The notes under the pieces are model-generated. The model did not search any database, had not been told where the DNA came from, and saw only the letters and a program-made list of their open reading frames with translations. Position numbers and translations under genes: made by a program. Source: an uncultured Selenomonadales bacterium (lineage in GTDB: Bacteria; Bacillota; Negativicutes; Selenomonadales; Selenomonadaceae). From it: a DNA stretch of 29,082 nucleotides. This document shows, in pieces, positions 1-7,912 of this stretch (its first letter is position 1; the number at the start of each line of letters is the position of its first letter). The stretch covers positions 1 through 29,082 of the forward strand of contig CALFJC010000109.1 in assembly GCA_937877655.1 (NCBI GenBank), written 5' to 3'.

Positions 1-37
1 CAAAAATTTTTCATTCCTAATTCCTAATTCCTAATTG

Positions 38-68
38 AAAAAAATCCCCGCCGAGCTTTTCGACAGGG
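38..68 (-). terminator. Duplicate copy of the terminator
   Basis: This is the 112-bp-shifted copy of the terminator at 150-180. The stem bases are identical and there is one change in the loop, again followed by seven T on the minus strand. Two terminators in series would make transcription stop very tight here. Confidence 0.75.
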
Positions 69-149
69 AAAATTTTTCACATCGCTTTGATTATCGGATA
101 AAAATTCGGCGGCAAAAATTTTTCATTCCTAATTCCTAATTCCTAATTG

Positions 150-180
150 AAAAAAATCCCCGCCGAGTTTTTCGACAGGG
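150..180 (-). terminator. Rho-independent terminator of the GT8 operon
   Basis: On the minus strand CCCTGTCGA (172-180) can pair with TCGGCGGGG (158-166) over nine positions including two wobbles, with a five-base A-rich loop. A and then a run of seven T follow (157 down to 150). It lies directly after the stop codon of the last GT8 gene. A second copy with the same stem lies at 38-68 in the duplicated unit. Confidence 0.85.
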
Positions 181-188
181 AAAATTTT

Positions 189-1418
189 TTACATCGCTTT
201 GATTATCGGATAAGAATTAAATATCGGCTCGTTGTCTGCGGGTATAAGTTCCATGCCGTTAAGAAAATCTTTTCCGAAGGTGAAACCCGCTTTGTTCAAT
301 ACGCTGTAAGGAAATCTCGGAACAAGGATGAAGAAAATTTTTTTGCCTTGAGAACGTTTCATGGCGTTAATCAATTTTTTCAGCGACTCTTGATCTTCAC
401 CGACAATAAGTTCTTCATCTGCACGGACGGAAAAAATTTCTTTTGTTGCCTCGACATTTTGCGGCAAGGTAAAGAAGGCACGTTTTTTGCCCGCCATAAA
501 CCCCGTAAGATTTATCATTGCATTTTTCATTTTGAGATTGAGTTGACCGTAACTTTGTCGAAAACTCTCGTAAACTCTGCCGAGCGTTTCTGTGTTAATC
601 CAAGGCGTCTTTGAAAAATATTCCAACCAAAGTTGATTGAACGGATCGTTTTTGTCCATTTGAAGTGAATCGCCCGTGTAATGATAAATTTTTTTTATCA
701 ACGGTTCTTTATTGCGCCGCGCCCATCTCACGAACTGATTGAACTCCTCCGACAATTTTAACGCCTTCGTCGAAAAGCAATAGTTGAAGACGACTTGCTC
801 CATGAAATTGAAATAGCTGCGGTTGTTGGCGAATTTCAAGCCGTTGGCTAAAGTTTCTTCTTCGCCGCGCAAAAGTTTCAAGTTCATCAGCAGGACGCCC
901 GAATTGAAATAATCTTCGGCTTTAACGAAACCGTCAGTAACAACTTTATCTTGAATGTGAATATCGGAGCCGATGGCAAGCGCGGGCACGATGCCGAGAA
1001 TTTTTTCGCCGAGATCGATTTTCCAAAGCTCGTTTATGTCAAGATTGACGACGATATTTGAATCAAGATAAATTACTTTTTGGAGATCATCGGGGAGAAC
1101 TTGCGGAATAAAAAATTTGTAAATCGATTCGTTGCGAAGAGAAGTTTCTTTTACCTTCGTCAAGATTCTGCTCATTTTTTCAATTTTCTCCGCGCAGAGT
1201 TCCTCGACATTATAAAAATTCAATATCTGACCGTGACGCCCGGCAAGATAAGAAAATTTACTGCGATTGTCTTGAGTCAAGGTGTTGTCGTGCAAAATGT
1301 GCACGGTAATTGACGGAACAGGTTTTGAAGTATTTTCAAAGAGCGAGAGCATCGCCGTGCCCGTGAATTTCGAGTCCAATCCCGTTTCGTCATGGAGAGA
1401 GAAACAAACATGAATCAT
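189..1418 (-). CDS. GT8 family glycosyltransferase, copy 1
   Basis: A 409-aa predicted sugar transferase of family GT8, using a nucleotide-sugar donor and probably acting on a surface polysaccharide or glycolipid in the cytoplasm. Family marks are the start M-I-H-V-C-F, the H-I-L-H-D segment, the metal-site region Y-L-D-S-N, and F-N-S-G-V-L-L-M-N-L. A roughly 130-residue C-terminal extension is shared by all three tandem copies. The metal-binding DxD triplet is D-S-N here, so its last acidic residue is lost, unlike copies 2 and 3. The ATG at 1418 follows AGGAG by 7 bases and matches the sister genes; a TTG one codon upstream is less likely. It is the last gene of the operon and is followed by a terminator. 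Donor and acceptor cannot be told. Confidence 0.88.
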   Translation of the reverse strand: MIHVCFSLHDETGLDSKFTGTAMLSLFENTSKPVPSITVHILHDNTLTQDNRSKFSYLAGRHGQILNFYNVEELCAEKIEKMSRILTKVKETSLRNESIYKFFIPQVLPDDLQKVIYLDSNIVVNLDINELWKIDLGEKILGIVPALAIGSDIHIQDKVVTDGFVKAEDYFNSGVLLMNLKLLRGEEETLANGLKFANNRSYFNFMEQVVFNYCFSTKALKLSEEFNQFVRWARRNKEPLIKKIYHYTGDSLQMDKNDPFNQLWLEYFSKTPWINTETLGRVYESFRQSYGQLNLKMKNAMINLTGFMAGKKRAFFTLPQNVEATKEIFSVRADEELIVGEDQESLKKLINAMKRSQGKKIFFILVPRFPYSVLNKAGFTFGKDFLNGMELIPADNEPIFNSYPIIKAM

Positions 1419-1465
1419 CAAATTACTCCTTTTAAAGTTCGGAAGAAAATCATCACAAAATTTAT

Positions 1466-2698
1466 TTATAACGATTCAATGAGCGAATAAGTACTGTGCG
1501 GCGGATTCTGCGCGGAAGGAAGGAATGTCCAACCTTTCAAGAAATCTCTGCCTTCGGTGAAGCCGGCTTTTTTCAGCGTGTCGAACGGGAAGCCTTTATT
1601 CAAAAATTTTTCCGTCAAAATAAAGGCAACGCATTTGCCTCTGGAAGCTTTCATGGTGTCGAGCAATTTTTTAAAGGAAGCGTCGTTCGTGGCGGAGATA
1701 ATCAATTCGTCTTTGCCGATTGAAAAAGTTTTTTTCATTGCGTCGATTTTTTTTGGCTCAATGAAAAATGCGCGAGTTTTGCCCGCTAAAGTCGAAGTGA
1801 ATTTTAAAGAAGAATTTCTCACGTCATTGCTGATTTTTTGGAGACTTGCATAAAGCCGCCCGACAGTTTCTTCATTGAACCACGGCGTTTTAACGAAATA
1901 ATTCATCCACAAATGATTGGCGGGATCATTCATGTCGAGATACATTCTTGAGGGACCGCCCGTGTAGTGATAAATTTTTCGTCCGAGATTTTGTTCGCCG
2001 CTTTGACGTTCCGTCTTGACGAAGCAATTAAATTTTGTCGGCAACGTCAAAGCCCGCGCAGAGAAGCAATAATTCAAAACGGTTTGTTCAAAAAATTTCT
2101 GCTTGGGATTTTCGCCGCGGAATTTTATTCCCTGCATGATCTTTTCTTCTTCGCCGCGCAGAGCATTCAGATTCATCAACAAAACGCCCGTGTTGAAATA
2201 ATCTTCGGGATTCACGACGCCTTCACTGCAAAGGAGAAAAGATTTGTTGGGATTTGCGCCGTTATCAATTTCCCGAACGGCTCCGAGCACTTTATCTTCA
2301 AGATCGATTTGCCAAAGTTCATTTATGTCGAGATTAACCAGAGTATCGGGATCGATAAAAATTGCCTTTTCAATTTCGGCAGGAAGAACTTGCGGGATCA
2401 AAACTTTGTAAAATGTTCCGACGGTAACTTTTGCCTTTTCCACTTCGGGAACCAATTTTATAATTTCCGCGATTTTATTCGGGACAAGTTCATCGACGTT
2501 GTAAAATTTTATGGTTTGAGAGTAGCGACCGGCGAGATAATTAAATTTGTCGCGATTGTCATTTGTCAAAGTTTTGTCGTGGAGGATGTGAATTGTGACA
2601 TCCGAATTTGTATTTTCAAAAAGCGACAGAGCGGACGTGCCTGCGAATTTCGCATAACGCCCCGTCTTGTCGCTGAAACAGAAACAAACATGGATCAT
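1466..2698 (-). CDS. GT8 family glycosyltransferase, copy 2
   Basis: A 410-aa paralogue of its neighbours with the same architecture: GT8 catalytic domain over roughly residues 1-280, then a C-terminal domain shared by the three copies. The metal site reads F-I-D-P-D, an intact DxD, and N-T-G-V-L-L-M-N-L is present. The start ATG follows AAGGAGTAATTTT. The gene lies 47 bp from copy 1 and 39 bp from copy 3, in the same operon. The similarity is spread along the whole length, so the three genes look like successive duplications that have diverged. Substrate is unknown; synthesis of a surface glycan is inferred from context. Confidence 0.88.
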   Translation of the reverse strand: MIHVCFCFSDKTGRYAKFAGTSALSLFENTNSDVTIHILHDKTLTNDNRDKFNYLAGRYSQTIKFYNVDELVPNKIAEIIKLVPEVEKAKVTVGTFYKVLIPQVLPAEIEKAIFIDPDTLVNLDINELWQIDLEDKVLGAVREIDNGANPNKSFLLCSEGVVNPEDYFNTGVLLMNLNALRGEEEKIMQGIKFRGENPKQKFFEQTVLNYCFSARALTLPTKFNCFVKTERQSGEQNLGRKIYHYTGGPSRMYLDMNDPANHLWMNYFVKTPWFNEETVGRLYASLQKISNDVRNSSLKFTSTLAGKTRAFFIEPKKIDAMKKTFSIGKDELIISATNDASFKKLLDTMKASRGKCVAFILTEKFLNKGFPFDTLKKAGFTEGRDFLKGWTFLPSAQNPPHSTYSLIESL

Positions 2699-2737
2699 AA
2701 AATTACTCCTTTTTGAGTTGTCGAGAAAATTTTTGCT

Positions 2738-3982
2738 TTACATGGACAGAACAAGAGGATAGGAATTGAAATTTTCGCCTTCAGACTCCGACAAAAGTTC
2801 CCAACCCTTCAGAAAATCTTTTCCGTTGACGAAGCCCGCTTTGGTCAGTTGATCGAACGGAATTTTTTTATCGGAAATTTTTTCCGTCATGATGAAGAAA
2901 ACGCATTTGCCTTTATAAGCTTTCATTGTGTTGAACAATTTTTGCGCGGAGGCTACGTTTTCGGCGGGGATAATCACTTCGTCTTTGCCGATTGAGAAAA
3001 CTTTTTTCATTGCGTCGATTTTGGACGGCTCAATAAAAAACACGCGACTTTTGCCGGGCATGTTCGCAGAAATTTTTAATCTGTTGTCTTCCAAGTCGTT
3101 ACGAATTTTTTGGAAGCCCGAATAAAGCCGCCCGATTGAATCGGCGTCGAACCACGGCGTTTTAATAAAATAACTCATCCACAAACGATTGAAAGGATCG
3201 TTCATGTCGAGTCCGAAGCTCCGATAATTGCTCCCCAAGAAATGATAAATTTTTTGATCTATCTTCGTTTCCTTTTTGGCGCGGGCGAAAGATACCGAGT
3301 TATTGAATCGAACGGGCAGTTTCAAAATATTTTTTGTGAAACAATAATTTAAAACGTCTTGATCAAAATGTGTGTGGCGAGGATCCGAGCCGATAAAATT
3401 TATTCCGTCCATGATTCTTTGAGTTTCGCCGCGCAGAAGGAGTAAATTCATGAGAAGAACGCCGCTGTTGAAATAATCATCGGGCTCCACAAGACCATCT
3501 ATGCAAAGCTGGCGCGTTTGATGCGTGTGTTTTTTCATGGCAATGGAATTCGACGTGACGACTGCCAAAAATTTATCGCCGAGTTCAATTTCCCAAAGCT
3601 CTTTTATATCCGTGTTGACGACAATATCCGCGTCGAGATAAATAACGCGGCTGATATTTTTCGGCAAAACTTGCGGGATAAAAAGACGAAACATCATGCC
3701 GATTGTGAAACGATTATCCTTCAAAAGTTTCGGATTGTTTTCTACCATTTTGGAAAAATCATCCGCGCAAAGTTCCTCGACGTTGTAAAATTTTACAATT
3801 TGACCGTAACGAACGGCAAGGTAAAGAAATTTGTCGCGATTTTCATCCGAAAGCGTGTTGTCATGAAGAATATGAACGGTAACTTCCGAATTGGTATTTT
3901 CAAAGAGCGAGTACATTGTTGTCCCCACAAACTTTGAATAATGCCCTGTTTTATCGGTAAAGCAAAAACAAACATGAATCAT
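2738..3982 (-). CDS. GT8 family glycosyltransferase, copy 3
   Basis: A 414-aa first member of the GT8 trio. It has the canonical metal motif Y-L-D-A-D followed by I-V-V-N-T-D-I, and F-N-S-G-V-L-L-M-N-L. Like its sisters it ends with a roughly 130-residue tail of unknown role. I chose ATG 3982 rather than the upstream in-frame start at 4000 because it aligns with copies 1 and 2 and follows AAGGAGTGATTTT. That ribosome binding site overlaps the stop codon region of the DUF5693 gene (stop at 3987), so translation of the two is probably coupled. Confidence 0.9.
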   Translation of the reverse strand: MIHVCFCFTDKTGHYSKFVGTTMYSLFENTNSEVTVHILHDNTLSDENRDKFLYLAVRYGQIVKFYNVEELCADDFSKMVENNPKLLKDNRFTIGMMFRLFIPQVLPKNISRVIYLDADIVVNTDIKELWEIELGDKFLAVVTSNSIAMKKHTHQTRQLCIDGLVEPDDYFNSGVLLMNLLLLRGETQRIMDGINFIGSDPRHTHFDQDVLNYCFTKNILKLPVRFNNSVSFARAKKETKIDQKIYHFLGSNYRSFGLDMNDPFNRLWMSYFIKTPWFDADSIGRLYSGFQKIRNDLEDNRLKISANMPGKSRVFFIEPSKIDAMKKVFSIGKDEVIIPAENVASAQKLFNTMKAYKGKCVFFIMTEKISDKKIPFDQLTKAGFVNGKDFLKGWELLSESEGENFNSYPLVLSM

Positions 3983-3986
3983 AAAA

Positions 3987-6050
3987 TCACTCCTTGACAT
4001 AAAATTTGTTCAAGAAAAGCTGCAGACAAACAATCAGCAGTGCGCCGATAATCGCGCCGGGTATCAAGCCGTCGAGCCCGCGCATGAACGACATAAAAAT
4101 CGGCGTGCGCATGTGCGCAAAAGTTTCAACCATAGAGCTTTGCCCGATTGTCGCCGCCATAATCAATGCGAAACAAATCATCTTCGGGAACTTTTTAAGG
4201 AAGGCGGCAAATGCCAACATGAACGCGGGATGTCCGAAGAAAATTTCTTTCGAGCGCGGTCGCGCATAAAAAATTTGTTCGAGCAAGGCGCGAATTTTTA
4301 TTTCAAAATCCGAAACCGGCATTCCCGACGTGTGTCCGCTCCGCGCAATCAAAATTACCAATGCTCCGACGACAACCATCAGCCCCAAAAAAAATTTCAC
4401 GCTGATAGATTTGTTGAGGAGCTCTTTTATTTGTTGAGTCGCGGGAACATTTCTTCTTACTTCGTCAACGATATTAAACCTTTGCAAAAATGCAACGGCT
4501 ACCAAAATCGGCGGCAGGATGAAAGTTAATTTTATGCCGCGAAAAATTTCAAACTCCAAGAAATAAGACACGTCCGATAATGCGCCCGATAAATACGCCG
4601 CGCCCGTCAAAGACAATACGCCCGTCACCAAAAGTGCGAAGCCCGAAATCCAAACGAGTTGAAATGTCGAAATCGTCCGTGCAGATTTTTTTTGAAGACG
4701 AATTTTGCATTGAATTATTCGGAGCAAATCGAGCTGCCAGATTATCGCCAGCGCGGGAAATAAATTCGCGCTGAAAAACGCCGCCAAGATTCTGATTTTG
4801 CCGCCCGCCTCCATCAGAACGGGCAACGCAGTCATTATCGCAAAGACGGCAAAAATTTGCAACTGTAATTTTCTGTTGCGGTTGAGCCTGCGCGAGATTA
4901 AAGACAGATACAAAACGCCTGCCGCCGCCACTCCGATTATCACGAGAGCGCGAAGAAAAACATTCGGATAATAATTGTCGAAAGTGCCCGCCTTGCCGAA
5001 AGTAAAGCCGTCCTTTTCCAAAACGTCGTGAACTTCGCGGAAATATTTCATGTTGGTTTCGAGCAAAGTCATTTCGTGTTCAGCTTTTTCGTAAATGCGC
5101 AAGAGATTTATTCTGATATTTCTTTCTCTGTCCGTCGTCGACCAACGATTAACCGCCGCCGCCATTTCCAGCTTGGGCTGTTCATCTTTCGGAATTGCAT
5201 AAAGTCTTGCGACATGATCTTTGCCGATTTTTTCGGAGAGATATTCCATTCCCAACTGAGGATAAAATTTCAGCTGGCTGGTGTGTTCAATCACGCCGAA
5301 AGTTATTTTCCGAGCCGAAAAATTTTTCGCCGTCAAGTCAAGAAAATTCGACGCGCCCAAAACTTCCGGACCGTCGAAAACTATTTCCGAGATCGGATAA
5401 TTACTTATTCTGTCGAAAAAAAATTGGACATTCTCCGCCGTGCATTTTCTGAAATTCATAGGGCGCGCAAGAATTGTAAATCCTGCGGCGCGGGCTTTGT
5501 TCATTTCGTCATGCGGCAAGCCGAGCGGCATTTTCATAAGCTCCCCGAATTGCGCCCTGACTTCGATAACCTCAATTCCGCCGACAGAAAAAATTTTGAC
5601 GCGATCATTTCCGAGCCGCTGAATCAAAGCTTCCTTTGTATCGTAATAACTTCCGAGATCTCCGCCGATAACATAAACTCTGTTCGGCGCGATTAAATCA
5701 AATTCAATCGTCTGTCGCCAAAGTTCGTTTGACAAAGTGCCCGTCTGATAATTCGCCAAAATTTCACTGCCCGCCAATGTGAAAACTTTTCCCTTGCGCA
5801 CCAATTTCTCCAAAGTCGAATCATAAATTGCCAGCGAAGTTATTCCCGTCTCTTTTGTCATGTTCAAAACGTCTTCAATCTCCAAACCTTCGCGCTCGGC
5901 AAGGTCGGCGATGCTCTGATAATCAACCGCCAAATCAACCTGCATGTTCTCCGATTCGACAAAAAATCTTTGCCCCGCGATAATCAGCGAGGCAAAAAGT
6001 CCGACGCCGATAATTATTAAGAGCGTCCTGTTATAAAGAAATCTTTTCAT
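3987..6050 (-). CDS. DUF5693 family polytopic membrane protein
   Basis: A 687-aa protein with an N-terminal membrane anchor (about residues 9-27), then a soluble, probably extracytoplasmic region of about 330 residues, then a C-terminal half with around nine hydrophobic segments. The N-terminal motif (A-V-D-Y-Q-S-I-A-D-L-A with E-D-V-L and T-S-L-A-I-Y-D) fits the DUF5693 family of Bacillota, whose members often sit beside cell-wall polysaccharide genes; a role in envelope glycan handling is inferred from that and from the three GT8 genes downstream. The start ATG (6048-6050) lies inside a TAATTCC-type heptamer array that also carries the stop of the upstream gene, so both gene ends are built from repeat DNA. 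The SD signal at this start is weak. Confidence 0.75.
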   Translation of the reverse strand: MKRFLYNRTLLIIIGVGLFASLIIAGQRFFVESENMQVDLAVDYQSIADLAEREGLEIEDVLNMTKETGITSLAIYDSTLEKLVRKGKVFTLAGSEILANYQTGTLSNELWRQTIEFDLIAPNRVYVIGGDLGSYYDTKEALIQRLGNDRVKIFSVGGIEVIEVRAQFGELMKMPLGLPHDEMNKARAAGFTILARPMNFRKCTAENVQFFFDRISNYPISEIVFDGPEVLGASNFLDLTAKNFSARKITFGVIEHTSQLKFYPQLGMEYLSEKIGKDHVARLYAIPKDEQPKLEMAAAVNRWSTTDRERNIRINLLRIYEKAEHEMTLLETNMKYFREVHDVLEKDGFTFGKAGTFDNYYPNVFLRALVIIGVAAAGVLYLSLISRRLNRNRKLQLQIFAVFAIMTALPVLMEAGGKIRILAAFFSANLFPALAIIWQLDLLRIIQCKIRLQKKSARTISTFQLVWISGFALLVTGVLSLTGAAYLSGALSDVSYFLEFEIFRGIKLTFILPPILVAVAFLQRFNIVDEVRRNVPATQQIKELLNKSISVKFFLGLMVVVGALVILIARSGHTSGMPVSDFEIKIRALLEQIFYARPRSKEIFFGHPAFMLAFAAFLKKFPKMICFALIMAATIGQSSMVETFAHMRTPIFMSFMRGLDGLIPGAIIGALLIVCLQLFLNKFYVKE

Positions 6051-6081
6051 TCCTAATTCCTAATTCTTAATTCCTAATTGC
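6047..6081. repeat. Heptamer array (five 7-bp units) between two genes
   Basis: Five consecutive units read TCATTCC, TAATTCC, TAATTCT, TAATTCC, TAATTGC. On the minus strand the array supplies the last codons and TAA stop of the DUF2993 gene (stop at 6067-6069) and the ATG of the DUF5693 gene. The same heptamer recurs at 11-38, 123-150 and 22072-22106. Confidence 0.9.
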
Positions 6082-6780
6082 TTTTACAAACGCTTCGCCT
6101 TGCCGCAATTCGACATCTCTGAACTGCATACCGAACGGCAATTTTACTTTGTCGGTCAAATTGAAGTCGCCCAAAAATTTATCGAGATTGACGCGGCGCA
6201 AAACGGCATTTTCAAGGTTGATGTGATTCATTTGGAAATAAAGATCTCCGTCGCGAGCGACAATATGCCCGCCGATTTGAACGTCCGCATCTCGTCCGAG
6301 AATTTTAACTTTGCCTTCCGCCGTAATTCCTTCGGGCGTTATGGTGACTTGCGGGCTTTTCAGCTGATCAATTTTCTGCGCAAGGAAATTTTTCAAAGCG
6401 TCCTCCGTGATAACGCCGCTGAGTTCCAATCTGCTTGCGTGTTTCAAAACTCGGTTGGTACGTTCTTCGCGGCTTAAACCGTCGGTCGGCATGAGAAGTT
6501 CTTTAATGTCAATGTGAATAGACGAGCCGTTGAGCTCCGCTTGTTTCAAATTGAGTTCGCCGATTGTCGCGTCGTCGGCTGTGCAGTGAACGCTGTCGAC
6601 ATAACCAAGAGCAATTTTCGCGCTCGGCAGAGAATCAAGCGTCAAAGTGACTTCCTGCGCGTTCGTCAACTCGACAACTTTATTTTTAAGATAATTCGTC
6701 AAAGCTTTCGGAACGGCGAATTGAACAAACAAGCCGGCGGCGATAAGCAGGACGACTATAAAAGCTAAAAATTTTTTCAT
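6067..6780 (-). CDS. DUF2993 (LmeA-like) anchored lipid-binding protein
   Basis: A 237-aa protein with one N-terminal hydrophobic segment (residues 4-24: signal peptide or anchor) followed by a beta-rich extracytoplasmic domain. The layout N-Y-L-K-N-K-V, D-S-L-P-S-A-K-I-A-L-G, then repeated short beta segments ending L-P-F-G-M-Q-F-R-D-V-E fits DUF2993/LmeA, a family of membrane-associated phospholipid-binding proteins linked to envelope glycolipid maturation in actinobacteria. The start follows GATGAGG. It begins 12 bp after prfB and ends inside a heptamer array. Role in this organism is unknown. Confidence 0.75.
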   Translation of the reverse strand: MKKFLAFIVVLLIAAGLFVQFAVPKALTNYLKNKVVELTNAQEVTLTLDSLPSAKIALGYVDSVHCTADDATIGELNLKQAELNGSSIHIDIKELLMPTDGLSREERTNRVLKHASRLELSGVITEDALKNFLAQKIDQLKSPQVTITPEGITAEGKVKILGRDADVQIGGHIVARDGDLYFQMNHINLENAVLRRVNLDKFLGDFNLTDKVKLPFGMQFRDVELRQGEAFVKAIRN

Positions 6781-6792
6781 GGTGATACCTCA

Positions 6793-7900
6793 TCAGATTT
6801 TGACGTTGGCTTTGGCGGCAAGATAAGCGCGAATAAAAGGATCAAGTTCGCCGTCCATAACCGCTTGAACGTTGCCGGTTTCCTCGCCCGTGCGCAAATC
6901 TTTAACCAATTTATACGGCTGAAAAACATAGGAGCGAATTTGACTGCCCCACTCGATTTTTTTCAAATCGCCTTCAAGCCCCGCGATCTCCGCTTCTTTT
7001 TTCTCAAGTTCAAGTTCAAAAAGTTTTGCACGGAGCATTTTCAAACAACGCTCGCGATTTTGAATTTGCGAACGCTCGTTTTGACATTGAACGACAATTC
7101 CCGTCGGAATATGCGTCATGCGGACGGCGGAAGAAGTTTTGTTGATATGCTGTCCGCCCGCGCCGCTCGCCCTATAAGTGTCAACGCGAACGTCCGCCAT
7201 ATTTATATCAACTTCAACCGCATCATCAATTTCGGGCATAATGTCACAGGCAGAAAAGGAAGTGTGACGCCGCGCATTTGAATCGAACGGCGAAATTCTC
7301 ACAAGCCTATGAATTCCTTTTTCCGACTTCAAATAACCGTAAGCATTATGTCCTTTGATGAAAAGCGACGCCGATTTAACGCCCGCCTCGTCGCCCGGCA
7401 ACAAGTCAACCGTCTCGACTTCAAAGCCGTGACGCTCCGCCCAACGAACATACATTCTTAAAAGCATTTGCGTCCAATCTTGGGCTTCGGTGCCGCCCGC
7501 GCCCGCGTGCAATGTCAAAATCGCGTTGTTGCCGTCGTAAGGTTCACTCAACATAATTTCCAAACGAAGATTTTCCAAGCCCTTTTCAATCTCGGAAATT
7601 TCCGCCGCAATGTCCGACTCCTGCGAATCATCTTTTTCTTCCATTGCGAGTTCCAAAAGAATCTGCGCGTCGTCAAACTTCGCCAAAAGATTTTTGTAAG
7701 TCTCGATGCCCGATTTAACGTCGTTCAATTCCTGAGTAATTTTCTGCGCGGCGTCGGGATTGTCCCAGAAAGTCGGCTCGCCCATTTTGTATTCCAGCTC
7801 GGCGATTTTCTCTTCCTTGCGGGCAATGTCAAAGTGAATTCCCCATTTCGTTCAATTTGTCGCGCAGAGCAGTCAACTCCGCTTTTCTGTCTTCCAGCAT
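6793..7900 (-). CDS. prfB: Peptide chain release factor 2, with programmed +1 frameshift
   Basis: RF2 releases finished proteins at UGA and UAA codons. The full product is 368 aa made from two frames. A 23-codon first frame starts at ATG 7900 (AAGGAGA 7 bases upstream) and stops at an in-frame TGA (7829-7831). After a +1 shift at CTT the second frame continues to 6793. The peptidyl-transfer motif G-G-Q lies in A-S-G-A-G-G-Q-H-I-N, and the stop-codon recognition tripeptide S-P-F lies in R-I-S-P-F-D-S-N. The gene starts 12 bp after the GT61 gene and is embedded in a glycan operon. Its expression is presumably autoregulated, because scarce RF2 favours the shift. Confidence 0.96.
7829..7846 (-). 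promoter_or_regulatory. prfB: prfB programmed frameshift site (CTT TGA C)
   Basis: Minus strand reads ATG GGG AAT TCA CTT TGA C. The slippery CTT T and the TGA C stop context are the conserved RF2 autoregulatory signal. The SD-like stimulator is GGGGA, placed about 5-6 bases before CTT. The well-known E. coli site has its SD-like element only 3 bases before CTT, so this version is looser. Confidence 0.9.
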
Positions 7901-7912
7901 TGAATCATCTCC

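Larger units (their letters stand above)
1..218. repeat. 112-bp tandem duplication (GT8 3' tip + terminator + heptamer array)
   Basis: Bases 1 to about 106 recur from 113 to about 218 with only about three differences, a period of 112 bp. Each copy holds, in minus-strand order, the last codons of a GT8 gene (ending P-I-I-K-A-M stop), a hairpin terminator and an array of TAATTCC heptamers. In the right copy the codons belong to the intact gene ending at 189. In the left copy they are a stranded fragment of about 12 codons, with TGA instead of TAA as the stop. The likely origin is slippage or unequal recombination between heptamer arrays or between neighbouring GT8 genes. The left end may continue outside the window. 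Confidence 0.9.

Noticed and set aside
1..14. Possible ATG on the minus strand at 14 reading off the left edge
   Set aside because: The identical sequence in the second copy (ATG at 126) meets a stop after about 11 codons, so the repeat itself creates the ATG; too little sequence to call a gene.
1967..2716. 249-codon plus-strand open frame across GT8 copy 2
   Set aside because: Exactly antisense to a clear GT8 gene, with no SD and no family motif; an artefact of biased codon use. The same reasoning removes the long antisense frames at 5028-5696, 11934-13079 and 27392-28483.
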